Shown here piece after piece: positions 34,350-45,734 of a DNA stretch of 64,000 nt. Within the stretch, counting starts at the first letter, position 1; each line of letters begins with the position of its first letter. This stretch comes from Hericium rajendrae (Eukaryota; Basidiomycota; Agaricomycetes; Russulales; Hericiaceae), in NCBI GenBank assembly GCA_033439255.1, contig CM065879.1, forward strand, positions 1,220,501-1,284,500, in the 5' to 3' direction. The notes under the pieces are model-generated. The model did no database searches. It worked only from the letters and a program-made list of their open reading frames with translations, and was not told where the DNA came from. A program made the position numbers and the translations under genes.

Positions 34350-35355
34350 TTATACCGCGCCCGCCTCGCCCGCCTCGGCTGCCTTTGCGCTGCGCGCGGG
34401 AGGGGCGGGGTTGCCGGCGAGCTCGACCTCCCTGTGCGACCAGATGAAGAGCACGAGGAAGACGGGGCCGCTGAGCAGGTCCATGATGCCGTACCACACC
34501 ATCTCGGCGGTGGGCGAGATAACGTTTCCGCCGTCCGCGAGCGCCCAGATGATGGGGTAGATGAGCCAGAGGAAGGCAAGGTACGACACAAGCGCGAGGA
34601 ACGGCCCACGCGTGCGGCCCGAAGGGCTGGGGAAGGGCTTGCGCCCGGTGCTGAAGATCAAGGAGCCGCTGCGCAGGGCGCGTTAGCATGAGTGGTGCGG
34701 GCGAGGAAGAGGTAAGGCTTACAAGACGTAGAACAGCGCGCAGACGGCCATGGTGTAGTAGCCCCACTTGTAGGTGGACAGCACGAGCGAGCCGACGAGG
34801 CACAGGATGATAGCGGCGTCGGCCATGAACACCGTGGTGAAGGCGTTGCCGAGCGGGAAGCCGGTGCCGATGAGGATGAGGAGCAGCTCGAGGGGCGCGT
34901 TGACTGCCCATTGGATGTAGCGCACATACTAGTGCCAGTCAGAACGCCGCACGCCTCCCGAGAATATAGCAGGGACTTACCCAAATGTCGCGCGTCAGAG
35001 GACCTTCGTGGCTCCGGTTAAATTCGACGGGGGCGGGCGCGCGGCCAAGGTTGGAGGCCATCGAGAAGTAGGCGACGGAAGACACGGTGAGGATGATGAT
35101 GGAGAACTGGTGGAACAGGTAGTTGCGTGGACTCTAGCCCATGGTAACCGCGTTAAGCTATGCGTTAGAGAAGACGACAATAGTTGAACGTACTTTGAAC
35201 GTCCAGAACACCCAGAGCAAGTCGGCCAACAACATGATGGCGAAGACCGTCCACATCCAGTCGGTTGAATGAACTGACTGATGGAGGCTGGCATCGGGCG
35301 GGTTACTGCCCATTGAGTTGAGGACCTCCGAGGCGAATGAGGACGCGTCAGACAT
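34350..35355 (-). CDS. opsin-related seven-helix membrane protein (HSP30/YRO2/MRH1-like)
   Basis: Member of the microbial rhodopsin superfamily. Start ATG at 35355 (MSDASSFASEVLNSMGSNPP); four exons. Helix segments: WMWTVFAIMLLADLLWVFWT; LFHQFSIIILTVSSVAYFSM; YIQWAVNAPLELLLILIG; TTVFMADAAIILCLVGSLVL; YTMAVCALFYVLGSLIF; FLALVSYLAFLWLIYPIIWA; and VWYGIMDLLSGPVFLVLFIW. In the last helix the position of the retinal-binding Lys is Gly (DLLSGP instead of D-x3-K), and the proton acceptor Asp of helix C is Gln (RYIQW). It should therefore not bind retinal or pump protons. This matches fungal opsin-related proteins such as Hsp30, Yro2 and Mrh1, plasma-membrane proteins induced by stress. It ends AEAGEAGAV. 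The role is inferred from the family. Confidence 0.9.
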
Positions 35356-36749
35356 GATAAACCGAAAGTTTGGGTGCTTGGGAAGGTGGAAGCTAGTGAA
35401 TATGACAGACGGGATCGGTGAAGATGGGGAAAACACTGCGGTGCCGGGCCCATTCTTATACGCGGGGAATGTTTGGTCCAGCGTCGGGTGCACGAAGCTG
35501 GTCGGAGAGCATGGCTAAGGGATTCAGCGGGGAACGCGAATGGACCCGAGCCCGCACTGTCGGATCGATCTTCAGAGACAAAGATGAGCTAACTCACCTT
35601 ACGAATTGCAAGGTGACGTCCCGAGAAATGATGCTTCTGAGGCTAGGCGTGCTAACGCTTCGGCCTATCGGTGTCTTACCGAGGGCGCTTTTGTTCGCCC
35701 GCTCGGCCTCATGAGAGAAGAGTTCTACCATCGCATTCTATCAGCAGCCCGCTGGGGTCCGTGTCCGCAGGAAGCAGAGAGCATCCGAGTCGGATGAAGC
35801 AGACATTCCTCGAAATGACCCACCCAGCTACAAAGCGGTGAGCGCCGACGAGGACATGGAACTTTGGTTCGGACCAGTCGACATGAATAAGGCCTTCCAG
35901 AACTCTCCAGGCTGCCATGAGTCAGTCTCGTGGCGCCCCGACCAGGCCATATGCCTTCTGTGGAGGCCACTCACGGCTCTAAGTGGGCCCTCATACGCGA
36001 AGGCAAACTTCGTCGGGATGCAGGATTTATTTGGGCTAGCCCGTACAATCGAGGCATGGTCTCGTCCAGACAATCTGATGATCATGTTCAGCACGATATT
36101 ACCCGTGGGCGGGTATACATACGGCATGACAATGGCTGGGGCAATTCGAAATAACATTGACATGGGCCATCCTGGAGTGGGAGTAGGATAGAAGCTGTCG
36201 GCGCTGTTGTGGGTCCAGACGGCACGAGGTCATCGATCATCGTTGACCTCGCTGTCAAGCATGATGGTATCGCGTCGGTGAAGGTGGTTGGAGCGCTCGT
36301 GCAGCGCTCGGACTGATGGCGGGCTGGAGATGGGACGGAGACCAAGTTCGGCTCCGCCATCAAGGAAAGCGGGCCGGAAGCGAAAATGGCTCCGTCGACG
36401 GAGACGCTGACTTCATCCCGCAGCTCGTCGGTGGAAACATGAGTCGTAAGAGCCTCCAAAGACGCGCACAGAGGTGGTAGCGTTTGAATCGCCTTCTTAC
36501 AAGCGGTACTGTATTATCCCTCAGTCGGACCACCCCGCTCTCTCGTCCAATCGCAAACCGCGTATCACGCTACGTCCGTCCGCCCCCTATCGCAGAGCAT
36601 TTCACATCCTCCGACATATTCCGTCTGTCTGGTTGGCTTTAAGCAAGCCGTTGGAGCGAGATCGCGGCCCTCTTGTCTCACCATTATTATTTTTTCTGCT
36701 TGGGTCCCTGATCTAACCACCTCCGAGCCTCGTGCTGCACTCGCTCATT
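35356..36749. other. intergenic region, no supported gene
   Basis: About 1.4 kb between divergent opsin-like and NADH dehydrogenase genes. An open plus-strand frame (35838-36191) with an upstream in-frame stretch (SESDEADIPRNDPPSYKAV) looks slightly protein-like but has no start, splice partners or known domain; it may be a gene relic. The rest is likely promoter. Confidence 0.4.
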
Positions 36750-39362
36750 ATGTTCCGGTCGGCGCAATCACCGCTGTCGATGTCTCGACCAGCGCACGTT
36801 CGACAGCTCACGCGTAATTTCAGCGTGTCAGCGCCAAGAGGCAAACAGAGACTTGTGATTCTAGGTTCTGGATGGGGAGGGTACGAGGTCATGAGGAAGG
36901 TGGACAAGAAACGCTGGGGTGAGTCAGGGTCTTTATTCACTCTGGCTTGTTCCATCTGGCATGGTCAGGTCCTTCGCTCGAAGCAAGGATCTGGACACCA
37001 TTGCCGTCGGCGGGCTCTCTTTAACTTGCGGCGCCGCGGCTCAAATGGTCATGACGTCGTACGAGAAAGAAGCCGGCATGTTGCACCATCTTGCTTGGGC
37101 GTCTGATTTGGACATGCTCTCGACCGCGCCGGCATCCAAACGGAGCTCTCATGATGCTGATCTTTCGTGGCAGATGTGACCATGATCTCGCCCACAAAGT
37201 ACTTCAACTTTACGCCTCTCCTCGCCAGTTGCTCAGTGGGCACCCTTGAATTCCGTTGTGCAATCGAGCCGGTCAGCCTAATTTGATGCATGATGTCCAT
37301 GGATGTATTGACATGTGACCCCGGTAGGTAAACCGGTATTCACCCGACGTGGTAGGTCTTCCCCAGGATCATCTAATGAGGACTGTCAATATGCTAACCA
37401 GTCGATGACCCGCAGCGGGCATACCAAGCATGGTGCGACAGCATTGATTTCAAACGTAAAACCTTGCAATGTGTACGTCGTGTCTTCGACCATCTGACCA
37501 TTCCCGCCCATGGTCCGGCGACCCTCGAATTCACGATGTCATCAGATGCCCGCGACGCCCCCACTGCCATTCGAAAGTGCCCCTTCCGCGCCGGTTGATG
37601 GGACCCCTACAATCTACCCCGGAACGGGGACGACGTTCGGCATTCGATACGACAAGCTCGTAATCGCAGTGGGTGCATACTCGCGAAGTGGGTCCCATCA
37701 GCATGCTATCTCAGAATTGTGGTCTGATCATTTCATGTCTGTGACGTCATGGCAACTGCAGCATTCAATATTCCCGGCGTGAAGGAACACGCTCATTTTC
37801 TGAAGGACGTCAAGGATGCTCGACGCATTCGCACCCGCATCCTCGAATGCATGTCCCCTCGTCTTTCAGTATAGGCATCGCGATTGACCCGTGCTGCAGG
37901 CTTCGAGCAGGCGAATCAGCCGATCGTAACCGACATGGACCGGAGGCGGCTTCTCAACTTCTGCATCGTGGGTATGTCATTCACCCTTAGTGACCGGCGC
38001 GTAATCGGTCTGACGCACGGATCTTGCAATGTGCAGGTGGTGGACCCACAGGCGTCGAGTTCGCCGCTGAGCTGCATGATCTGCTGCATACGGACATGGC
38101 GCGGCATTACCCGGACCTTGCGCGGATGTCGAAGATCTCGCTCTACGATGTTGCGCCGAAAATCCTGGGCATGTTTGATCAGGGGCTCCAGGAGTACGTG
38201 CACTGAAAACAGCTGTGCGAGTCGACACTGATGGTATGGCGCGTCGGCGCGCGCAGATATGCGGTGAAGAAGTTTGGCCGAGACGGCATCACGATCTTAA
38301 CGAGCCACCATGTGGAACGGGTCGAATCGGTGTGTAGAATTCTATTTCCCCGCACTCGCGCAGCGATGACGCCGTTCCCCACAGGGCAAAATGCAAGTCA
38401 AAGAACAGGGCGAAGGTGCGCAGCCCATCTCGCCGTGCAGGATCTCGAGTCTCTTACCCCACATTCCCCCGCAGTTCATTTCGGTCTCCTTGTGTGGTCG
38501 ACAGGCTTAGCGCCGAACCCCCTCGTCCAGAGCATCACAGAAGCGAAGAAGAACGCGAGGACCGGCAGGTCAGGTGTCCCTTTCATCGAGCTCGTGCGGC
38601 GGGCGCTGATGTGCCGCGTTTATGTGTTTAGCTTCGTCACGGACGATCACCTGAACCTGTTGCGCGCGGATGGGACGGTAGATCCGAACGTGTGGGCCAT
38701 CGGCGATGCGGCACAGGTCAACGAGGGCATCATCTTGCCCGCGACCGCCCAAGGTATGTCTAATTCCAGCTGTGCTGCAGCTTGTCTCGTTGCTCATTTC
38801 GTGGGGCAGTCGCGAGCCAAAAGGCAAAGTACCTCGCAAAGGCACTGAACAGGATCGTGAAAGACAAAGCCGTGTCCGAGCCATTCGAGTTCTCCAACCA
38901 AGGCACCCTCGCATATCTAGGAGACTGGTGCGCAGCATGTTCCCCCCATCGTGCCGCGGCTCACGAGCGCATCTACAGGAAAGCGATCTACGACCGGACC
39001 CAGGCCGCGAGCGGCCCTAAGACGAGGGAGACCGGCCGACTCGCCTGGCTTCTCTGGCGCTCCGCATACTTCACGATGACGGTCAGCCTGCGCAACAAGT
39101 GCGTACTGCCTCCTTCCCCGCACCTGACGGAGTGTTACTGACGATCTCCCGATTTGCTGCCGCGGCAGGATCCTGATCCCGACGTTCTGGTGCGTATGAT
39201 CTCTGTGTGAGGTGCCTGTGACTGAGCTGACGCGTGCGTTTGCGATCGCAGGTTCTTGAACTGTAGGTCCACGTTCCTTAGCTGCTTCGCGGTGTCTTGG
39301 TGGCGTGGTGTGCTGAACTGCTTCGCACAGGGATCTTTGGACGCGATCTTACGCGGTTTTAA
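36750..39362 (+). CDS. NDE1: alternative (type II) NADH:ubiquinone oxidoreductase
   Basis: Non-proton-pumping mitochondrial NADH dehydrogenase that passes electrons from NADH through FAD to ubiquinone. The N-terminus (MFRSAQSPLSMSRPAHVRQL) is a likely mitochondrial presequence. FAD-binding GSGWGGYE, then ISPTKYFNFTPLLASCSVGT, a 24 nt exon encoding VNRYSPDV (37328-37351), YQAWCDSIDFKRKTLQC, PGTGTTFGIRYDKLVIAVGA, the NADH-binding VGGGPTGVEFAAELHDLL, ISLYDVAPKILGMFDQGLQE, HFGLLVWSTGLAPNPLVQSI, VWAIGDAAQVNE and FSNQGTLAYLGDW. The last part is SAYFTMTVSLRNKILIPTFW, an 11 nt exon at 39252-39262 (FLNW) and IFGRDLTRF. At first sight it looks broken because it has many short introns, but every piece joins in frame by GT-AG, so I call it intact. 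No EF-hand was seen, so Ca regulation is unlikely. Internal versus external facing is not decided. Confidence 0.9.
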
Positions 39363-40391
39363 TCGCGCACGCCCTAAGACCCGGCCGATATGCGTGGCGC
39401 AAGTCCGCTAGGCCGTTAACGTCGCCTTCGTATCCCGCGATGGCCCCGAGTGGCCCCTGGTCGACCTGCTCAAGATTACAAGTCGCGCGAGCCAGGACCT
39501 CGGCTGTACATACACCAACTTCCATAGACTTTCATTAAACTTTATTATCATTGCGCGCCAACATAGGTTTCTTCTGTGCATCCATCCACCATAGATTTTG
39601 CTTTCTTATAGATCTCTCCACTCTCATTCTGTAGCATAACGGGAATGCAATCATACTTCGTCTGGGCTTCTGCTCCATGCTTGGCTTATTCTTGCTATCA
39701 GTGATGCCTGCAGGCAGTGGGGAAGCAATGCTCTCCAATGTACGGCGCTAGCGTCAACATAGGCACGTCGTTGGCGCCCGATGCGATGCACTTAGGCTTC
39801 TCAACTCCAACGGCCATGTTTCGAAGTTGCACAGTGCTGCTGCATCATTGCTGACGTTACAGCGCCAACTTAAGCTTCGCACCTCAGAATACACTGCAGC
39901 ACCCCCGGCGACGATGGGCCGTTACACTTACAGCGCGAAGATCGCGCCCTAGAACAGATGATGCTAAGACCGCGGGCGATGCAGACATGGATGGGGAGAA
40001 GAATATGATTACAATGGTACTTTTGTCATAGTAACGGTACTGGTAGTAGTATACAGTCCTAAGTGGTAGCCTACGATACATGTGACAGACAGCCGAGCCT
40101 GTGGATAGCATAATTTACATAGAGCGTGCCCCAAAACCCTTGAAACGAAAAGAAAAGTGAAGAGTCTGAGACGAAATGCGCTATGAGATGAGATGAGAGA
40201 AAAAATGACGAGTCCTGAGGCGCTGGAAAGCTATGGGTATGTACGATGAGTATGAGTATGAATTCGAGTATGAGTGTTCGTATCGCAAGACGTGGGTACC
40301 GTATGTTTCGTCGAAAGACGCTGGGTTATATCGAGAACGTACGTATTGTTTTTGAAGTATGAGGAAAGACGTCCGTGTTGTGTTTTCACTG
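39363..40391. other. convergent 3' intergenic region
   Basis: About 1 kb between the 3' ends of NDE1 (plus) and the WH1-CRIB gene (minus). Imperfect GATGA and TATGAG microsatellite-like repeats occur near 40176-40275. No gene is supported. Confidence 0.45.
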
Positions 40392-41430
40392 TTCAGTAGC
40401 GCGGAAACTCGTATTCGGGCACCGGTTTCCGGTGCACCGTCGCCTGGCGCTGGGTGCGCACTGTACTCCGTACTGCAAGAAAGTGTTCCGTCAGGACGTT
40501 GACAACTTAAGGGAGCAAGAAGAAAACCCACCTGGCTTCTGCTCGAAGCTGCTCTGGCTCTCGTCATCTGAGCTCCCGGAGCCCGAGCTGCGCACGGCCT
40601 CCGCGCCCGCCAGGAAGCCCTTCACGAACTCGAGGTTCTCCTCGACCATCTCGGCGTCGATGCCGTAGCCCTCGAGCTTCTGCAGCAGCTTCGTCCACTC
40701 GGGCGCGACGTTGAAGCTCGCATCGACGGAGCCCTTCTCGTCGACGCTCATGTGCGCGACGTGGCGGAACGAGTCGGGCACGGGCGCCGAGATCGTCGTC
40801 CGGTCGATGGGCTTGCGCAGGGACTGGCCGCGCTGCGGCTTCGTGTATGTCTTCTTCGCCGGCTTCGGCGACATTTTCTGCATGGCTAAGGGCGATATGT
40901 GTCAGCGTGATCGAGGAGAAGACTGGAGAGACGGCTTACGGATGTCGATGATGCGCTGCGTCACTTCCTGCAGGAAGATCGCGGCGTCCTCATCTTCGTC
41001 AAACCGAAGACCGTACTTGCGGCTCTGGGCATGAGGGTCAGGCTCGTTATCGTAGATAGCATGCATGAGCGAGACGTACCTTTCCGGAGAATACGTGGAA
41101 GAAAGGCTTATCAGCCTCGTACTCAAGGAGTTCTTGAACTTCGTGAGCCCATGTCACTTTGTTCCGGCGCATGTCGACGAGCCGGAACCAATACCGGGTG
41201 CCATACGCGCTGAGGTCCGTTCTACTGATGGGAACCCGGGCGTCGCAGCCGAAAACCATGATGCCATGGAGGCCGGAGTATGTCCAGTCGGACTGAGCTG
41301 CGCTGAATGGAGTATGGTACACCCGTGCAGGGGCTGCAGCGATGATCTTGTTGACTGCCGGAGGAAGGATAGAATAGAGGCGACAGTGTTCTTCGTAGGT
41401 CAGCGCCATCGCGGGGAGAGCGTAAGTCAT
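40392..41430 (-). CDS. short WH1-CRIB domain protein (WASP-related)
   Basis: Start at 41430 (MTYALPAMALTYEEHCRLYS; a second ATG seven codons on). The N-terminal WH1/EVH1 domain covers about residues 10-140: RVYHTPFSAAQSDWTYSGLH, GTRYWFRLVDMRRNKVTWAH and LRFDEDEDAAIFLQEVTQRI. After a basic linker (KPAKKTYTKPQRGQSLRKP) comes a CRIB/PBD motif, ISAPVPDSFRHVAHMS, followed by PEWTKLLQKLEGYGIDAEMV, so it should bind GTP-loaded Cdc42/Rac. I propose a last exon (about 40456-40392) that ends KPVPEYEFPRY; without that splice the frame stops at 40491. WASP proteins normally continue with a Pro-rich region and an Arp2/3-activating VCA tail; neither is present. The protein may bind verprolin (WIP) and Cdc42 without activating Arp2/3. 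Function is inferred from domains only. Confidence 0.82.
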
Positions 41431-42399
41431 CGTGATGTAGGTGGTAGTCGTTACTGTGTAGAAAGGTAGAATATCAGGTGCAGAAGTGACCTGTAGTGTG
41501 ATGCCAACCGACGGAGGGGATGAGGGAAGTGGGGAATTTGAACTCTGGAGAGCGTCTTGTTATATATTCACCATCTTTGATCCAGCTCGTGGCAGCGCTC
41601 CTGAGACAAAGAAAGAAACTGCATCGTGTAAACCTCGTGTCAGAACCAGAGGGCGGCGCAGGATCGGCCTCGAGAGTACCTTGAACACAAAGGACTCGTT
41701 GTACAGCCAATGTGAAGCGAGTACGAGGGTCGGCACAAATCCATCGACCGAGGACCGAGGCCTGTTGGCATTTCGGCCTAGACTCGCCAGTCGGCACCAT
41801 GGTAGGGGTGCCCACGCCGTAAGCTGTTAGATTTGTCGCAAGACATCCCGCTTGCAGCGCGTGCCAGATATGGCAACGCCGGGATCTCATTGAGCGAGGC
41901 GCAGGACAGTAAGCGCGGCCCCACAAAGCAATACAGATTCAGAGATCGGCTGAACAAACCACCTGGCAAGGTCTAAGGCACGAGGAGCTGTGGAAGCACA
42001 TGGATCCAAAAGCCGCGGGAAATCCCAAGGACGATTCAGGAGATCCATTACGCTTCAAGATTCACATACGTATCGTCATCTTGTGAATACGATCTTTCAT
42101 TTGCGCCCTGTCTCACGTCGCAGTCTTCGTATTGCTTCATGTCAGGTAAGTGTCGGCATTAGAACATCATGGCCGCTGAGAAGCGCTCAAAGAAGAGAAC
42201 AGTTACAGAGCGATAACAAGATTAGTGCGGCCATGCTCTGCGAATGTCGTATGACTGTCAGCGTCGTGGCGGTTATCAGAAAGAATACTCACCACAAGGC
42301 CTGGACTTCTTGATCGTTATGTCATTATGTTGCAGAACGATCAACGAAGACATCCCTGGAATCCACGCGAGCGTCACGCAGAAAATGATCCTTTTCCTT
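41431..42399. other. intergenic, no supported gene
   Basis: Upstream of the WH1-CRIB gene. Frames such as 41474-41926 (minus) and 41990-42313 (plus) are short and unrecognised. Confidence 0.4.
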
Positions 42400-45300
42400 C
42401 AGAAGACAAGGGGTAGCCGGGCATAAAATGCGTTGTCATGAGTAAAAAGCCAACAAAACCCATCCAAACTGATTGGCGAACACGTACAAGTCGCGCTGGC
42501 AAATACAACCTTGGCCTCAGGAGATGCGGCGAAAGTACGCGTGAATCAAACGATACGGCCGGTAAAAGTGACGACAGCCCTTTACACGGAATGTACATAC
42601 CGGCTTTTGCACGGAAGCGGCAAAAAAAATGTATGGTGGAAGCTAATTTCCAGAAAGCATGGCGGCAGTGCTGGAAGGATAGTGTCCTCCCCGATGCGCG
42701 TCTGCAGGTAACGGCTCCTTCGGACCATGCATAGAGGCATTGTACCGTAGGCTGTGCTCATTTCGGCCAACAGGTGCATCAGAACTCGCAATTGTCAGTC
42801 GTCCTCTTGCCTGTCGGGTCGCAGTCACAGCTAGCACAACAGCTTGTGAAAGTATTACAAGGAGTCCCTGGTTCGCCTCGTGGGTCTACCTCCAGCGCCA
42901 CAGTGGATCCTCGGACGGGTCCTCGACCTGCGTCAAATCAGACGTCCAAAAGGTTTCTGGGGTGCTGTCGAGTGGCCACATGTCGAGTGAGACATGCTGG
43001 TCCTGCGGACCCCATTCAGGGCGGCTTTGGTCCCCAAGCCGAAGGGGAAGTTTAAGCCACGAGGCGCTTCGAAGGATCGTCTGAAGCCTCCAATGGTAAG
43101 ACTGACTGCTCGACGATCATGTCAGAGTTGAGCTGGAAGATAAGCAGTCTCTACGTGCGAAAAGGCTGGCGGAGAGAGGATCGAGAGTGCTGGTGACGAG
43201 CTTGTAACAGTGGCACATATTGACGAGCACATGAGATAATGTTGAGGAAGTGAATCTGGACAGTTTTTTAGACGAGGAGGTGAAGGCAGTCCTATTATTC
43301 GGCAGAATGAAACAGCCCGGACGCACAAGGAGATCACGATGAAAGCCTGGACTGTCACAAACGGTGTGCGACACGTCGTCGGCCAATGATATGACGAGGG
43401 CTAGTTTGATGTCCCTTTCATAATCATTGACCCACCAGCGCGTAGATACAGAGTAAGCCCTCAAAAATCTATCCACAGAAATGATGACGAACCAGAACAA
43501 AAGCGAGATTGGGACCTCAGCTCGTTCATTGTTGTTGCTCATTTCATACGATGTACGAAAGGTCTTTATCGCTTATGGACGCGCAATATCCACACTTGTC
43601 CATGCATTTGTCAGATAACCAGATAGATAACTGCTTATCGCAGAAAAGCGAAAAGGCGTACTTTACCTGGCTAACTGCCTCGGCGACAAAAGATCTTCAA
43701 GTCGACGTGCAGCGGCATGAATTGGAGAGGAACCAAAGTGATCACTGCGCACACGCACATTGCTGTCGTTACAAAGCGAGGAGGGCTCCCAACTTTTGAT
43801 CGAGCTCCTCTCGTCCTCGTCCAAAAACTCCCCCACCACGCAGGCTCCTCGGCTAGTTCCATAGTACTTGACCATTCCTCGGACACCTACGTGCCGACGC
43901 AATATTGGAAGACGGAACACTGCCAACCATAAGCCCGAAATGAGGATGCAATGTGCTGCTCACCGGCATGAGGAGTCTGTTCCTCTCGAAAGCTTCTTTT
44001 GCATGGACGATACCCGAGTCCGAACCCCCTGTCAAAGCCTGCTTCCTGTCAGGCTGGGATTGATCGACGGGATCAATGCTTGGATGAAACAGCCCGTACA
44101 AGCCTTGCATCCGCCGAGAAGCGCGAGGCGGTGGTATACACGTTTCCTGACCCGTTCCCCTCCTCGAAGAACCGATGCAATGCGGAAAGCATGCATACGG
44201 CATAGACCGCTGGATAGATAGAGTTCGAGGAATTCAATTTGGCTGCGGGCGAGTGTACTGCTGAGGAAGTCCACCAGTCGCGACGGGAAGTCGACGGCAT
44301 CACGAAACCAGCCACACGCCTGTCAGAGGAGCCTGTTTGCTTATCCGGTGGGAGATCGGGGACATAACGAGGATGCAATGCCAGACACTTACCTCAACTA
44401 CGACACTACCAGACTGGATCAGTGGAGCCTCGACCGCCTGTATCGTCGCGTAATATTTTGTCGGCAATTGGCGCGGGCTGAACAGCATTGGGAACCCCAG
44501 CAGCTCGGTGAAAAGAGCCCGAAGGTCAGCTTCAACGTCCGACAACTTTGAGTATAAAAACCGAGCAGCCCAATGAAGAGAAAACCATTATCGAATTGAC
44601 TGCGCTCGCGACGTCGATGCGCAGCGAGAACAGTAGATGACGGTGACGGCAACGACGAGAACGTCTGTGGCGATATGCATCACGATGATCGGATTGCAGC
44701 GAATTCGAGAGTCATTCTGGACGCTGCCTGAGAGTCTTCTGTCCCGCTGCAGACATTGACGGCGGTCGAGCCCACAGATAAGGAGGCTTCCAGTCAGCCA
44801 CAGGAAGCGGACAGCAGTGATCGAGTAGCTCACTTACTGTAGTGGGATAGTGCGACTGAGCGCCATAAAATCGACAACGAACTGCGTTGCGCACGGTCCG
44901 CAGTGTCCAGCGCTCAGCGCTCTGGCGCGATAAGTGTCTGCGGTAAGTACTTATCATTGAGTCGGGCTTCGTGGGCATGATGGATGGACGACTAGACAAG
45001 AGTCTGAGAACGTAACCACCAACATGGATACGGGCGGATCGTTTCATTTCCGCAGGTAGCGCGGCAGGCTTGCGTGCTCTAATGAAAAGCCGAATAGACA
45101 GGCAGATCATTGTCGGAAGAGATAAGCTAGGCATGTACTCTTAGGGGTGATCAGCCATCACCGTGTAACCTTGAGCAAGTATCAAGGTTCAGAATCAACG
45201 CAGAAGTGCATGTAGCAGGGAACACACCAGGTAAAGTTTCGCCTTCCAAGATGTCGCCTCGATCAACCACTCTGTAGTACATCTTTCCCGCTCGCCGACA

Positions 45301-45480
45301 TGCACAACTCGCATGCCAGTGCGGTTTAGAGCTTTGGATGTCGGCAGACGGACGACGGGGTTCAGGGTAGAAAGCAAGCGGCTGTCGGCGTGGGAAGACA
45401 GCGCAACGCGTAAACAGACGCGTCGCGCGTTGAGGCCTTCCATCGCGTGTCAAATCTCTTGGGCCGAATGACGAGTCGCT
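42400..45480 (-). other. region with scattered exon-like minus-strand segments, possible unrecognised or decayed gene(s)
   Basis: Several minus-strand stretches look partly coding but could not be joined into one gene. Near 44545 a frame starts MSDVEADLRALFTELLGF; near 44660 is HIATDVLVVAVTVIYCSRC with one hydrophobic segment; near 43780 is VTTAMCVCAVITLVPLQF; near 43000 is WPLDSTPETFWTSDLTQVED. The hydrophobic segments suggest a polytopic membrane protein of the kind common in agaricomycetes. Several putative joins fail to give a clean frame. It could be one spliced gene, two genes or a pseudogene. No function is proposed. Confidence 0.25.
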
Positions 45481-45734
45481 GCGGTCTACAACCTTCTACA
45501 GTCTAGACAGGGAACAAGACACATGCCCCAGGAGTGAGAGAAAATGCGTCCGATAAAACCGCTGTGTTCGATCAGAACGAAGATGAAAATCAGCATAAGT
45601 AAATTCAACACGAGTTATATTGAAGACACGAGGTACAGTAGCATCCCGACATGAGTCGCGATCCTCCGGAACTTTGATGTAGCGACTTATCAGCTTTCCC
45701 CTATATTACACGTTAACCCTTCGAATCCCAGATT

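Noticed and set aside
36750-39362. NDE1 as a pseudogene
   Set aside because: Many apparent frame breaks disappear when short introns and two micro-exons are applied; all conserved blocks then join in frame.
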